Source: Varroa destructor
Taxonomy: Eukaryota > Arthropoda > Arachnida > Mesostigmata > Varroidae
Assembly (NCBI RefSeq): GCF_002443255.2
Contig: NW_019211457.1
Coordinates: forward strand, 339,303 to 403,302
Direction of reading: 5' to 3'
DNA length: 64,000 bases
The notes under the pieces are model-generated. The model ran no database searches and was not told the DNA's origin. It worked only from the letters and a program-made list of their open reading frames with translations. The translations under genes and the position numbers were made by a program. Positions 46,987-59,134 of this stretch are shown in pieces; position 1 is the stretch's first letter; each line of letters begins with the position of its first letter.

Positions 46987-47079
46987 GGTTTCCGATTAAA
47001 CTTCCGTCGGTGAAGACAGCAGAAAAAATTAATAAAAATTAACAAATTAGCCCTCAATTAAATGAGCTACTCTTGCAAA

Positions 47080-47115
47080 CTGAAAATTTCTTATAATTGT
47101 ATAAGAAATTTTCAG
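47080..47115. repeat. perfect 16-bp stem hairpin
   Basis: CTGAAAATTTCTTATA, a 4-base loop ATTG, then TATAAGAAATTTTCAG, with no mismatch. It is too short for a typical pre-miRNA. It could be a cruciform, a relic of a foldback element, or a transcript hairpin. Confidence 0.93.
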
Positions 47116-49866
47116 CTGAAAAGTATTGCAATTAAAGAAAGAACAATTATTAATTATTAGAACTAAGGAACGACAGAGAAAAACATCAAACCGCTCTGGG
47201 GCCAGCAAGAAGTAACCGAATAAAACAACAAGTAGATTTTCTTTCGTTAAATCAGGGGTTGGCGATGATGAACTGTGAAGTCAATCAGTCGTTGTCTCGG
47301 TAACGGTACTATGGTCATCAGTTAAGCTTAGCAGAAACGGCTGCAGCAGAAACAACAGCTTAATAAAATATAGTATATAATGTGGTTCATAATAACATTA
47401 TTAATAATAAATATTGGATCTAGCTTTTGCCTCTATAGATAATCAATACCAGATCCATATATACGTGTACCTCTAAGTATATAGATCTTCTTCTAATAAT
47501 AATAAAAAAATAATAATAAAATAATCTAATTTATTTTGCATTGAGCGGTCAATGACCGGGCGAACTTATCGATAATAACTTCTAGTAATAAGTTACTGAT
47601 GACACTATTCTGCGCGTAAAGCAATCCAAACACCCGCTCTCAAAAACGCTTCCTTCATCAGTCTTTATTCATACTTTGCGTATAAGGGGTTTAGTAAGAC
47701 GAACAAGCACCTTAGAATCTTGCATCATGGGAGAAGTGGGATTGTATGTATTGTTACTTGTGTAACACAAAATAAAAAGAAAATGGTTCCCAGAGAAGCC
47801 CTTGACTCTACAGAATTTCATTGTCGCCGCAGGTCTGTTAGGGGCGATAGCGGCGTAACCCTTACATAGTACACCTATCCGTGTTGACATCGTAAGTGTT
47901 CTATTGATATAAATTGTATGGTAATTCACTAACGAAGCTTTTGTCACTGATATTGTACTACAAGTTAGTGACAGACCTAACTATATCATGCGACCTATAA
48001 AATAGCTGATTGAGTACCTGGTAATCTCACTATCCGATATCCATCTAGAAGGAGAAGTTTATTGGAACAGATACGCCTGCTAACTGTAGAACGGATAGTA
48101 GGTCGAAGGTCAGTTGAGACGAGGGTTCGGGTTTTAACTTTAACTCACGTCCTGACTGTTTATTAAGTATCTTACATAAATGATTATTGAAACAATTATG
48201 TTGCAGCTGTGCGAAAGTTCTGCTCTATATTAATTAGATTTTTGCATGGAACCCAAACAATATGTGCGTATCCCAATTAACAGACAACACTTGCTTACGA
48301 AGTTTATAAAGACATCGCTGCTATAATTACTGCAGCTTTCATTTTGGCTTGGTACAGAACTTTACCATTTTATGCTTTTTTTTGGCTTAAGTACTTAGAA
48401 ACAATTCACTTCTGAATTCGACGTTAAATCCTGTGAGAACTTCTGGATACGACACATCTCATACATTTGAACTGAATTATAATCTATTAATTGAATACAG
48501 AAAATGCCCCTCTAAGCAAGAGGTGACTTTTCGTCAGTAGCAGCCGATGAAGTTTGGTTCATTCGTGAAGCGTCAGCTCGTTACGGTGGTACTATGACGG
48601 GGGCTTTTTGCAACTCGATTTAAGGCGCTTTTATATCGCTCTAGCGTTAGGAAAAATTTCAGTCGATTCTTAGTTTACTAAAAGTAAATATAGTCACTGC
48701 TTCTAGTTGACGCAGAAACGGGACTAGTTTTTAACTATAGAAGAATTAAAAGATGTATCTGTGGCTTTTTGTTGTGTCATTTCAACTATGACAACAGAGC
48801 GTGTATCCGAATGAATATAATGAAGATCGATTGTTAAGAGCTTCAAAAGGAAGTTACTTCACACAAATGAAGTGGCGAGTTTCCCCGCTTGCAGTACCGA
48901 AAACATAGGCTTGGTGATGATGCTGGGAAGAGGCTACTATCGAGCCTAAACAGTGAATACATACGTTTTCGAGCTTATCTTTGTTATCGATTATAGTCTT
49001 GAGGTACAGTTCGAGTAACTTTTGAAAGCAGATGCATAATAACACTTTCGTACCATGTCCGAAGGAGCATGCGTGATGATTATGGCGAAAAATGGACGGA
49101 AGTCAGGATATCTTGAAGGGTTCAATGCGATCAGTTAGTTCTATGTCAATATCTGCAGCAGACGATGCCTACCGTTGCTGTCGATCCTAACATCGTATAA
49201 ACACGTTTTGCGTTAAAGTTTAAAATGCGCATCGGGTTAATTTCTTTTCCAGGAGACGAAATTGTACCATCCCTCTGCCACTGGAATTGTGGCTTATAGT
49301 TTCTTTCTATTTCCAGTTTTACGTCTGGTTCCGCCTATAGGTATTTGATTAGACGACTGGCTCCCAACACGATGTATGTCTACGCCAGGGTTCTAATCTA
49401 GACCCGAACATGTCTTTAAGATTATCGAAAAATACGTTTCTCACTAAGCGATCATAGATATTGCTTATACTCCCTTACGTCTCACATGTTCCTAATTTAC
49501 CTGTACAGAGCCAGTTAGTGCACAACCAATCACCCGGTGCTTCCCCTTGCTCATTACAACAGGGGGGCACGCATCAAAATGAAACAATTAAAAAGGGTTA
49601 CTTATGGTTTCATATGCTCGCAGCCAGATCCAACGCTATCCTTCTATTGGGTTCAGTATTATTCATACGCTGATTGTGCGTTGATCCTCAGTCATTCCGT
49701 TGTAGTGTTTAGCTCGAACGATTGACCGACCAACCCTGTAGGATTATTGTCTGATATCGCTAGGCAAATTACTACTGCTGCTTCAGACCATTCTGCGCCA
49801 TGAAGCGTTATCGGGCCATATTACCTTATAGATGTCGTAGAAATGTGACTGGATAAAAGTACTCAC
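47116..49866. other. non-coding stretch
   Basis: AT-rich with AAT-type simple repeats around 47380-47525. A B-box-like GGGTTCGGGTTT at 48123 and another, GGGTTCTAATC, at about 49389 hint at old SINE heads. No coding candidate is supported. Confidence 0.45.
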
Positions 49867-49931
49867 CAGCGATAAAGTGTCGCATTTCTTCAACTGGACA
49901 CGTGTGTCACAGTAAGGCACTTGTGAAAACC
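49867..49931 (-). CDS. candidate internal exon with strong splice sites
   Basis: GTTTATTTCTATACCCCAG is a near-ideal acceptor and CGCTG|GTGAGT a near-ideal donor, 65 bases apart. Only one frame is open: FSQVPYCDTRVQLKKCDTLS, then L, with two cysteines. It ends in phase 0. No family is recognised. The splice pair is one of the most convincing in the window. Confidence 0.5.
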
Positions 49932-52900
49932 CTGGGGTATAGAAATAAACTTAATCTACCTTTGATCGCGCATATAACCCCTGTCTGCCCTTCCACTATC
50001 CCCTCAAAGCGGCTGAGCAAACGACAGAGTTCTTAACGCAGTTGAATTGTATATACATCAGTATGGAGGCACTATAATATTTTTTACGTCTGATATCCTA
50101 CAGCGAATCTAAACAACAATTATCTATTGATTTTTCGTTTTTATTGAGGTAGACTATGTACCGCTTACAACATTCACGGGCTAGTGTTGACGTCGTGAAA
50201 GCAGACGAAAAGAAAGCAGCTTGATTAGGTAGCGCGGTTTATCCACGAGGTTCAATCGCACCACACAGATAATCTACATGTTCTAGGACCGTTTTTATGG
50301 GGTCAATTTTTTCAGTGTAAAATACCTTTTAAAGACGACCAGTCGAAATAAAGCGCAGCCGTTGTCCGTCGTTATTTATAACTGAAGGGAAAGGCTTGAT
50401 TATAGTGGAGCTCCCGCCCGTTCGATGTCGAATTGAAAGAATAAATTGCACCACGTCTAAAATCAACTTACGCTCATTATAATGCAGAAACAAATGATTT
50501 TGAAATATATGAGCCTATATAATCGTTAGCTAGATATATAGAAGCATAGACAACGATGTTCTTGAACAGTAAACACCTATATATTTTCAAGTATTGCCTA
50601 ACTTCCCCGGCCATGAATCAGATTCTAGCTATATCAAGAAGGTAGTATGCGAGAAAATGAAGACCAGCAGGAAAGTTTGCTCTCTGAATACTAGATAGGT
50701 ACTATGGGTCGGATTTTTTTCTACCCTGAGAAATAGACATAACTCGCGGTAGACTCCTCTCAGATCCTTTTTTTTGCCTATTGCATATACAGATTCATTC
50801 AACGAACGAGCCGCCAACCTCTTCTACCGAAAAGACTTGTTTCTTACGTTAGTGTCTACCATCTCTAATGAAAAAGCCAATTACGTTATAAACGAACTGG
50901 TGTAATACAAATATAATCGATATTCGATGTATTATCAGTGAAACACAGAAAATTAATAACCGTTAAGGTAGAACCGGTAACGGACGACTAAGTTGATTTC
51001 TGTCCGTCACGCGGTCGAGTATATAAGTGTAAAGATTGCTTTGCTTATCGACTTCGCTAGCTCATCGCCTCACCATTCTTCGTTCATGGAGAGCTCACTT
51101 TTCGTGCATGGGTCTTCAGTCCTCATTGCGTACGATATAATGCTATTAGTTTCATCTTTGCTTTAATTAAAATGACTGAGTGTGGACTTAAGCTAGTGAC
51201 TCGATCTGTGCGACCGTGTTACTCTGTCGGAGCTGGCAATCGCTTAGCTTTGTACTTAGTCAAGATCCATCCGTGAGACAACAAGATCGATAGTACTAAT
51301 ATCAGTTGTTATAATGATAATAATTTAGTTAGAATCATATTCGACCGCCAAAAGACGTCGGACACCGAATTCAGTTAGAATGGTAGGAAGCGGACAAGAG
51401 GGATCTAAGAATTAAAAATGATTGGGTACCGTAAGCGCTATTCGGGGACGGTACTTAAGTGAGTAAATGAGGTCGACGTTCATTGGAGCTGAGGTAGGCT
51501 TAATGTTTACCTTATTGCCAGGTAGGATGTGTGAGCTTCCTGAAAGCTCCAGATGAAGTCGTAAGCCGGGGTACCGGTGTAGAAGCAGACGATGTGTCAT
51601 CATGTAAATAGACGCAGGCTTGCATACGAATAACAGCATATACAAATTGATCTCGCGTTCGCTTTGTCAAATGTTTGATGTTGTGCTTCATCATTTCTAC
51701 GGAACCACGGGATATAGCTGACGTTCGGTGATGTCGCAATTGACTTTGTTCGAAACTTGTTTAGCTTAGATATACCATCGTTTTTTATGTGTTAAATTAT
51801 GCATGTGTATACTGTCGAAGGAGTGTACCTAATACATATTAACTAACTAACTTAGATGTAGAGATGGTGTGCATTGTACCAGTTTTCAAATAAGAACTTC
51901 AAAACTAGATATTAATTGCTCTTATCGATTAGGCCAATTTGACCATTACAAATTGCCAAATGCAGGCGTGGGAAGTATTGGACTAAGATCGAAACCAGAG
52001 CGATATCTGCATGAATTGTTTAATACCTGTCGAATAGTAATCTATAGTTATTGATTATTAGGGTCTGTGTGGAGTGTTCAAGGAGGCACGTAACCCTATG
52101 GTCGAAAAGATTAAGGGGCTTCTATATAACAATGCCACGTTCACAAGGAAATTCCAGTCTTTGAGAAGTAACTTATTGGGTTCAATGGGGTTTTGTAATT
52201 TTTTTGCCGTTACTGATTCTACGGATGCTCAGCATGACATCTCTATTTTTTTTGTAGAACCTAAATTTAAGGAATGAAATTGAGTTCAACAGCACCAAGG
52301 GTGATAAATGAATTGTCGGGAGATTTAGGCGGGTAAGCTTTAGAATAAAACTACCGCTTACAAAAGTTGCCACGAATAGTTGTACCTGCTTTTCGTGTTG
52401 TGGAACCGTGTCGTGTGTCCTTTGAACACACGAGTCCTTTTCACCATTACAGAAAGTTGATGGGTTCTAGAGAACACCAAGAAGGACTCAGGTGCGGGAG
52501 TTTGCGAAACACTTGGATTCAGGACTTACTTATTTAGTGTCCTGAATAATAGAAGCCCAGTCACACTTAGATCGGACAAGAGTGAGGTTATCAACCATAT
52601 TTGAACAAAAGTTAATCAATGGTTTGAAAAATATATGCGGTACTGCGCTCAACTGTACCTGATTTTCCGACTGTTTGATGTTTATATATGAACTGACATT
52701 CTCAAAATACGCTTATTTTGCTTAATATGCTGCTTATTTATTATTTTCATATCAAAAACTTTTCTTTTAACTGACCCCACCTATGCGCATGCTTACTGCG
52801 ACTTAACATGGTGTTAAGTCGAGTCTTTACAATGAAATCAGTTAAAAAAACAGGCCATGGCGCAAAACCGACTTGTGCCGAGACAGGGAATCATCTAACA

Positions 52901-53499
52901 GGGCACGTTACAAGCGTACTCAAACAGAGCCTATTAACACCTGCTGCTTTAAATCAGCGCCTAACTTTTGCCTAATTTTAGCTGAATATCCATTTAATTA
53001 TAGGTAGCACATGAGTATAGCCCGAACATAATTCAAAGTCTAACAAATTTCTCTTTCGTAGTTTAATTTTTTGTCGCTAAATGCTTCCGCGTCAGCAGCG
53101 TCCTTACTCATTAGTAAACTAAGTTTAACTTCCGTTTAGCTGAAGCCAACCAATACAAGTACAACCAGCTGAATTGCCACTGTATAGATTTATTAGGTAC
53201 GCACCAAATACGCACTTATTTTTTTGAGACCATTTGAGTCAGACATGAGCTTCAACTCGTTCGTGACAATCAGACCGTCACGTCACTAAATCCAGCAAAA
53301 TGATCCCAGAAGTAGGTGTTTATGAGCGCCCGGTACGATTATTGTCATTAAACAGTGGTCGTCTGCTAGTGACGCTGCGATAGGCAGGCCGACGGGCGTC
53401 TGGGCGATGAATTCCTCAAATAGAACTTCGGCGAAACGACCAATAGTAACAGCAGCAGTCTTACGAGGAGAGATGTACCAGGTCTTGACAGTAGCTTAC
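49932..53499. other. mostly non-coding stretch
   Basis: Two consecutive plus ORFs, 51869-52054 (RLGQFDHYKLPNAGVGSIGL) and 52074-52277 (FKEARNPMVEKIKGLLYNNA), lie in different frames and might be a decayed coding sequence. Otherwise AT-rich with no repeat of note. Confidence 0.4.
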
Positions 53500-53675
53500 A
53501 GGGAACCACTGGCCTCGAGGGGTAGGTTGATGATGTGCTGTGGATCTGCTTGCAAGTCAATCGGCTCCCGTTTACACCGTCGTATATTTGGTAGCTTTGA
53601 GTTTTTACCCTTTTTCGAAAGGCCTGTTCCTTCCAGTATGGCGCATATTGGCTTACGCGGTGTTGGCTCATTCAG
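53500..53675 (-). CDS. candidate internal exon, basic protein
   Basis: CCTTTATTTATTTAG is an excellent acceptor and TCCCT|GTAAGC a good donor. The 58 codons between are open: LNEPTPRKPICAILEGTGLS, KKGKNSKLPNIRRCKREPID, then LQADPQHIINLPLEASGS, with two bases left over. A stop in the same frame ends the intron side. It resembles a conserved cytoplasmic protein in composition, but I cannot name it. A plus ORF (53407-53679) overlaps and is less likely. Confidence 0.52.
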
Positions 53676-53778
53676 CTAAATAAATAAAGGTTTCAAGGTT
53701 TACGTCCCATACGATTGCCTTTACTGCGTCACTCCGCATCGCTGGATTCTCGTAATACGAAGCTGACAGTGTAACCAC

Positions 53779-53853
53779 GATCGGTTTTGAACCTAGATCA
53801 CCTGACATGTCCTAGGTTTAGCAGCAGAACACGTTAACCTCTGAACTATCATG
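53779..53853 (-). repeat. tRNA-like SINE head
   Basis: On the minus strand TGATAGTTCAGAGGTTAACG (A-box region) is followed by a B box TAGGTTCAAAACC at tRNA spacing. The part around the B box resembles the element at 12206. No body or A tail was identified. Confidence 0.45.
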
Positions 53854-55867
53854 GAGACTGATCTAGTCAGCTGTTATGAGTTAGGCGCGCAATCAAATGC
53901 GATCTTCTACAAGAACTTGCGAGATATCTGCTGCTAAGATATGACTAGCGATAATATTAACATGCCGAATACTGGATTCGATAAACGTCAAGATACTTAT
54001 ATGCTATAGACTCTGTTTAAAAATTCGACACACGCAGTTAATGATAATATTTAAGCGAACAGCAGATAGCAGAAGACGATATAGAAGAGGCAGAGGTGAA
54101 GGGAGGGGGCGGAGGGGAGAAAAAATGAAAACAAAGGTGGCTAGGCACGTATGAGGGGTGCCTCCGTATTTGCCACTGAATCATGTGTGGCCCCACTGAT
54201 GACGAAGAGAAGGATGATTTTGTCTCGATTTTTTGTGGATTGGTCGAAGAGGAAGGGAAGCACCATGACAAGCGTATTTGTTATTAAGTGATGCGGTGCG
54301 TTTATCACGTATCGCTGTGTGCTATGGCGTTGTCTAATGATAGTTTTAATTACTAATATTCATCCTTTTTTGATGATTGGCAGGAACTTGTTTATAACGT
54401 AAGACTGCTTTTGAACGCTATCGAAGATGTAACTGAGCCTGTGTTAAACGACTTAGGCCCTACGACCCCTAAAAAGGGCAGAGGCCACTAGAGACAATGG
54501 GTATTTGTCAGCTGATTTGTAAATTGTACATCATAGGTTGATCGTTATTAAAGTCGGCTAATGGCAAAGGTACTGTGTTGAACTCGGTATTCCTCCGTTA
54601 GTGGGGTGTGGAACGTCGTCAAAACGTTACTATTTATTTAGACACGTAAATCTATCAAAAAAAAAAATGGTTGTCTACGATCGTAGAAGCGGTTAGTTCG
54701 CTATGCAAATGTGAGAAAATATGGTACTTGACGAATAAGCTTAATAGAAATGTATTTGGTTTTTCAATACGAACTGTCTAAGCGAGAATCTCGACTAAAT
54801 ATACATAGATATTTGTATATAGTTGTTATGCAACCCAAGCCAAGTTAAGCAGCTAAGTTACTGCCTGTATTACGTTAACGAAAAGAGTTCAATTTACGAA
54901 ACAGTAGTTTCGGTCTAAGGAACTGTGATGAGAGAAGGCTAACTTTTTTCATATTACTTTGGCCGACAGACTACGAATACCAAGGTGAGTTTTAACTTAA
55001 TATTGTTAGAGGCACGATTGATGCATATTTTGTAGTTTTTCTAACATATTTAATTTGGACTACACAAGGAAACTATTCGTTGATCTACAAAATATAGCAG
55101 ATTTCTGTAATGTTGTTGATCTTGTTATCGATCCCATCATCACGACAACGAAATTAAAATAAAATCATCTCTTTTGCTTATTGTATCGTAAACGGCAATC
55201 TCTTAGCTACTACAGTTGGTGTTGCGTTATTTGTGTTTAGGTTAGGTTCAGTCGTTCGTTGGCTTGATCGTCTGCTCGCCTAGACAAGCTTGGGTAGACG
55301 ATTTCTGCGTGAAAATGTCGATACAATCTGTCTGGTCGCCCCGTATCGGCGGAAACCGACGGCTATTGAGTGCCACTTCGTCCGTTCTAGCTGGTTATTA
55401 ATCCATTATTGTCTGCTATTCATACTTATCATAATACTAATCCATTCCTGATTTCTAATACTAGCAGTAAAATGTTTATACACTAAACCTTAGCACACGT
55501 CAGGTAGAAGAGTAAAAGTTCGAGGCCGTGCGTCCACTCAGAGCTCATTTCGTGCTACGGTGCGCCAGTCGTCTCCAGTAATGATTAATCAAGGCAGGAG
55601 GAGCGCGCAATAGAAACTCGAAACATTTCCTTAACTTCTAATTGTTAATAATTAGCTTTCGATTGTCGGTTTAGCTCAATTATAACCTATTTGTTTATAA
55701 ATATCGGCCTATCCTTAATATCGACTATTTAAAAACAACTGTTATATTGGCCACGGAAAAAAACAAAGTTGATTTCAGGAACCGGCCGACACTTTCCCCA
55801 AAAAATACTGTTTCAAGCATGAGGTACGTACGTCGTACTGGAACTGCATAGGAATTATACAGCACTA
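53854..55867. other. non-coding stretch
   Basis: AT-rich. Includes a purine-rich run (about 54095-54140) that gives the Ser/Pro-rich minus ORF at 54038-54271, and an A-run at 54658-54667. No supported gene. Confidence 0.45.
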
Positions 55868-56160
55868 TCAAAACAGCATCATATCAACGCGATATGACGT
55901 TGCGGTGATGACGTATTTCTCTACTACATCCATAGTTAAATAGTCTGGACGTAAACACATTTCCTCTCGTACCGCAGGCCAATTGCTGTCTGAAATAATG
56001 TTTAACCAACCATTGACATAAAACGTAACACTTGGAGTATTTATTCTTATTAGATCACCACTATAACCGATATGATTATCGGACCCATTCCACTGATGCA
56101 AAAATCTCGTTCGTATCGTATTTTTCAGAATGTTATGTCCAACAGGTGCTCTCGCATAAG
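55868..56160 (-). CDS. candidate terminal exon, unknown protein
   Basis: CCAATTATTATAG opens 97 codons to TGA in phase 0, with strong RNY bias throughout: AYARAPVGHNILKNTIRTRF, LHQWNGSDNHIGYSGDLIRI, then a hydrophobic-polar part with two Trp and DYLTMDVVEKYVITATSYRV. A stop sits in frame just before the AG. A regular, well-mixed composition argues for a folded protein. No family is recognised. Any upstream exons would lie to the right, across the plus-strand candidate at 56249. Confidence 0.52.
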
Positions 56161-56248
56161 CCTATAATAATTGGCACATAACTGACAACGCCTGTGTGAC
56201 AGCTTTACGTCGACAACAGTAACCACGTACATTCGCCTCACTTCTCAG

Positions 56249-56639
56249 CCATCCCCTACAGATTTTTTTTGGTATCGTGCCTATCCACATACATTAGTCG
56301 GCGATGGTGAAAACCTCGCGGGACATTGTGGCCTTGACCACAATCGTATCAAGATTGCTAAAATCATGAAGGTGCTCAAGAGAACAAAACGTACTCTGTA
56401 TGTTCATCTTTACGTGTCGTATCGGCCGGAAGTGAGGGGCAGAGGGGCACGTGACTCGTTCATTGGATTCTTCATGAATTACTTTTCAAGGATTAAGCCT
56501 GAAATTCTCCCAGTTCGTTCAGTATCAACCGAATTACAGCAAGCGGGTTTTGCCGCTAATATCACCAGAAATGGCATTTTGACCAAACGCTATGTATACA
56601 TATATCGAAGACTCTTCGTCATTAGATCAGACAACGGAG
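56249..56639 (+). CDS. candidate internal exon, basic protein
   Basis: ATTCGCCTCACTTCTCAG is a strong acceptor and AACGGAG|GTGAGC a strong donor, with 130 open codons between. The full frame is open for 172 codons (56197-56716). It includes VGDGENLAGHCGLDHNRIKI, a Lys/Arg-rich stretch, and SVSTELQQAGFAANITRNGI. ATG at 56366 could be an internal start. RNY bias is clear. No domain is recognised. It lies 88 bases from the minus-strand candidate. Confidence 0.5.
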
Positions 56640-58385
56640 GTGAGCTACCGCCGGCACGACGAGATGAAGCCGCGAAGTCAAAGCAAATGAGTACGGGGGA
56701 AACACACGACAGTTGAAGAAGAAATCGAAAGCAAACGAATCAAAATCGAGGTAAGTCAGGAAACAAGCTACAGAAGATTGCTATTGCGACGCCTTTGACG
56801 CCGATACACTTCGGCCAAGTACGTGCACGAGGTAAGCCAGTTCGCGCTCCCACTGTCACAAGTGATCGACTTCATGTCTTTGCAAAGGAGCTACTGACGC
56901 GCCGTTGCTTTGTGACTCAGACGCGTCAGCCCGACAGGCTCCTGCCATCTGTGTAACGAGACTTATTGGCAGAAATGACCTACCGCCTGATCAGTTGATT
57001 ACCGATAGCCATAGATCAGTAACTATACGTCCATGCAGAACGCAGCTTTGGTAACCTTTGAGACATTTACTGGGGTTACAGCAGAGCGAATTACTGAAGA
57101 GCGTCCGAAAGTAAATAGCGATCCAGCGTTCGTGTCCGACGTTATGCACATGTCTGTGTTTATTGATATGTGCTGATATTTACACGCTATTTTATGCAGA
57201 GATCGGCTACAATGCTACACTGAGTATACAGTTCATTGAGTTAAAATTGCCCCGCTAGAGAGAAATTGCCGGCGTTTCGGAATATTACCTGTATATGAAT
57301 ACTATGCATGGGTGGAACGAAAGCCCCCTAAGCAGTACAGAAAAAGGGTCCCTTAACATTTGGAAAGTTTTCATTTCACCTCTGTTAAACTGTAGCAAAG
57401 TTTTGCAATAAAGAGTCGACTTAATTATGCTAGTGGACTGGTTTGAAAAGCATCCTCTTCAAACTACCCAGAAACTTTTATATATAGGATCGTTGTATAT
57501 TATATATTGTGTGACATGTAAGCCTATCTATAAGCAAACCTATGAGTGGCTTGTTTGGTGACCGATCTACTAGTTTCATGAAAAACATTCGCGTAGCGAT
57601 TACAGCTGCGGCTATCTTAAACGAAAAATGATCGAGCGAATGAATAGACTAGATCAAGCTTAGGTGTTAAAAAAAACCCGAAGTTTATTGCGGTGTGCAA
57701 CTTAACCTCTTTTACTGGAAGGAAATAGCCGAAAAAAATATGCCTGGATTCAATGATAAAAACAAATGGAAACGTTTTTCGTACAGTAAAAATGTTTAGA
57801 TGGAGCAACTGAAAATTGACATCGCGGCATTTTTGTCAATTTTTAATTTTTGTCTGAAGTTATGTGCAAAATGGCAAGAAGGGGGGAATAGACAGCGTCC
57901 AAAATGACAGCAATAATATCATAAACCAATTACGATAACGGCAACAAAAACAATGATCAAAGGCAGCGTCACCAGTTGCTAATGAACAACAATTCGGCCT
58001 CGAAATCCTTTAGCCCTGGTTATTCTAGACAAACTTGGACAAGTTTGATCCATTGGCACTGGCTGTCGGGAGGCATTTTACCGCCGCTGCCGCCGCCATG
58101 TTGGAAATACCGAGGCCGACATTTTACATATGCCTAATTATGCGTTTGGCGATGTAGATAACAGGCTGTGATGGGGTAACGTAATTTTTGATGTCCCTGA
58201 CAATGCCGCTGCTGGTGTCGTTGTTGCCTATGCTTGCATAATCCCGTCGAAAACAGGTGTAACCTCAAACATACGTCCTTGTTAGGTTATACTGTAGGTT
58301 GTTGGTACATAAATGAGCGCTCAAACCAATAAAATGTACTGCGAGGTTTTACGAACATTACGTATTGAAAATGCCATGAAAATAA
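56640..58385. other. non-coding stretch
   Basis: Only short frames (for example minus 57617-57808). No repeat of note. Confidence 0.45.
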
Positions 58386-58568
58386 ATGAAAAAGAAGAAC
58401 AAGACTGGAGAAGTTCCTTTGTCTTGTATTGAATTACAACTGATATATGAGCGGATTCACTTTAGCGATGGTTTGAAACAACCTTTAAGAAGGCCTTGCA
58501 TCACGCCCTATCAATTAAAATTAATTAAACAAGGCCGTCCTATTAAAAGCCGTAGTGGGCTGACATAG
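58386..58568 (+). CDS. small ORF, 60 codons
   Basis: ATG-started, basic: MKKKNKTGEVPLSCIELQLI, then KQPLRRPCITPYQLKLIKQG. A stop is directly upstream in frame, so the ATG is the start if it is translated. No splice sites are evident. Confidence 0.28.
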   Translation: MKKKNKTGEVPLSCIELQLIYERIHFSDGLKQPLRRPCITPYQLKLIKQGRPIKSRSGLT

Positions 58569-59093
58569 TTCTCCGGCCTTATCAGAATAGCTGACTATGA
58601 ATCAAGAAAAACAAAATTTCCCTATCATTGACACAGCCTCACTGGTTATCAGCGATAACAAAATAGAACTAAGATTTTCCGATCCTTCGTGCAGACAGCT
58701 AATGCTGTTAACGTCAATTACATGAAATGCACTCGAATAAAGAAAGGTATCGAACGATCGATTACCCTTCTAATAAGCCCCTCAGCTGAACATGTTAGGC
58801 ACTCGTTATTTCTAGTTTCTATGACTGTCATCTAAATATGCCTTAACTACGCGAGAATTCCAAGAATGAAGGTTTAATTTTATGAGTCAGCAGTTAGCTA
58901 GTAAACTTTCAGGCCAACTTCACTCATTTGACCCATGATATTCACTTAACTGACTTACGGAATCGATAAGTAGGGATAAAACAATACTTCAGACATCGTT
59001 CTGCGTTACCTGTTCTGTCCAGTATCCATAGTTCCGGTTAAACAGTATGGACATAACAGGTAATTTGGTATGTTAAACCCTTAGAATTTTCTA

Positions 59094-59134
<41 letters not shown>

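Noticed and set aside
53779..53853. A functional tRNA gene
   Set aside because: A and B boxes are present, but D and T stems do not pair properly and the acceptor stem conflicts with the T arm.
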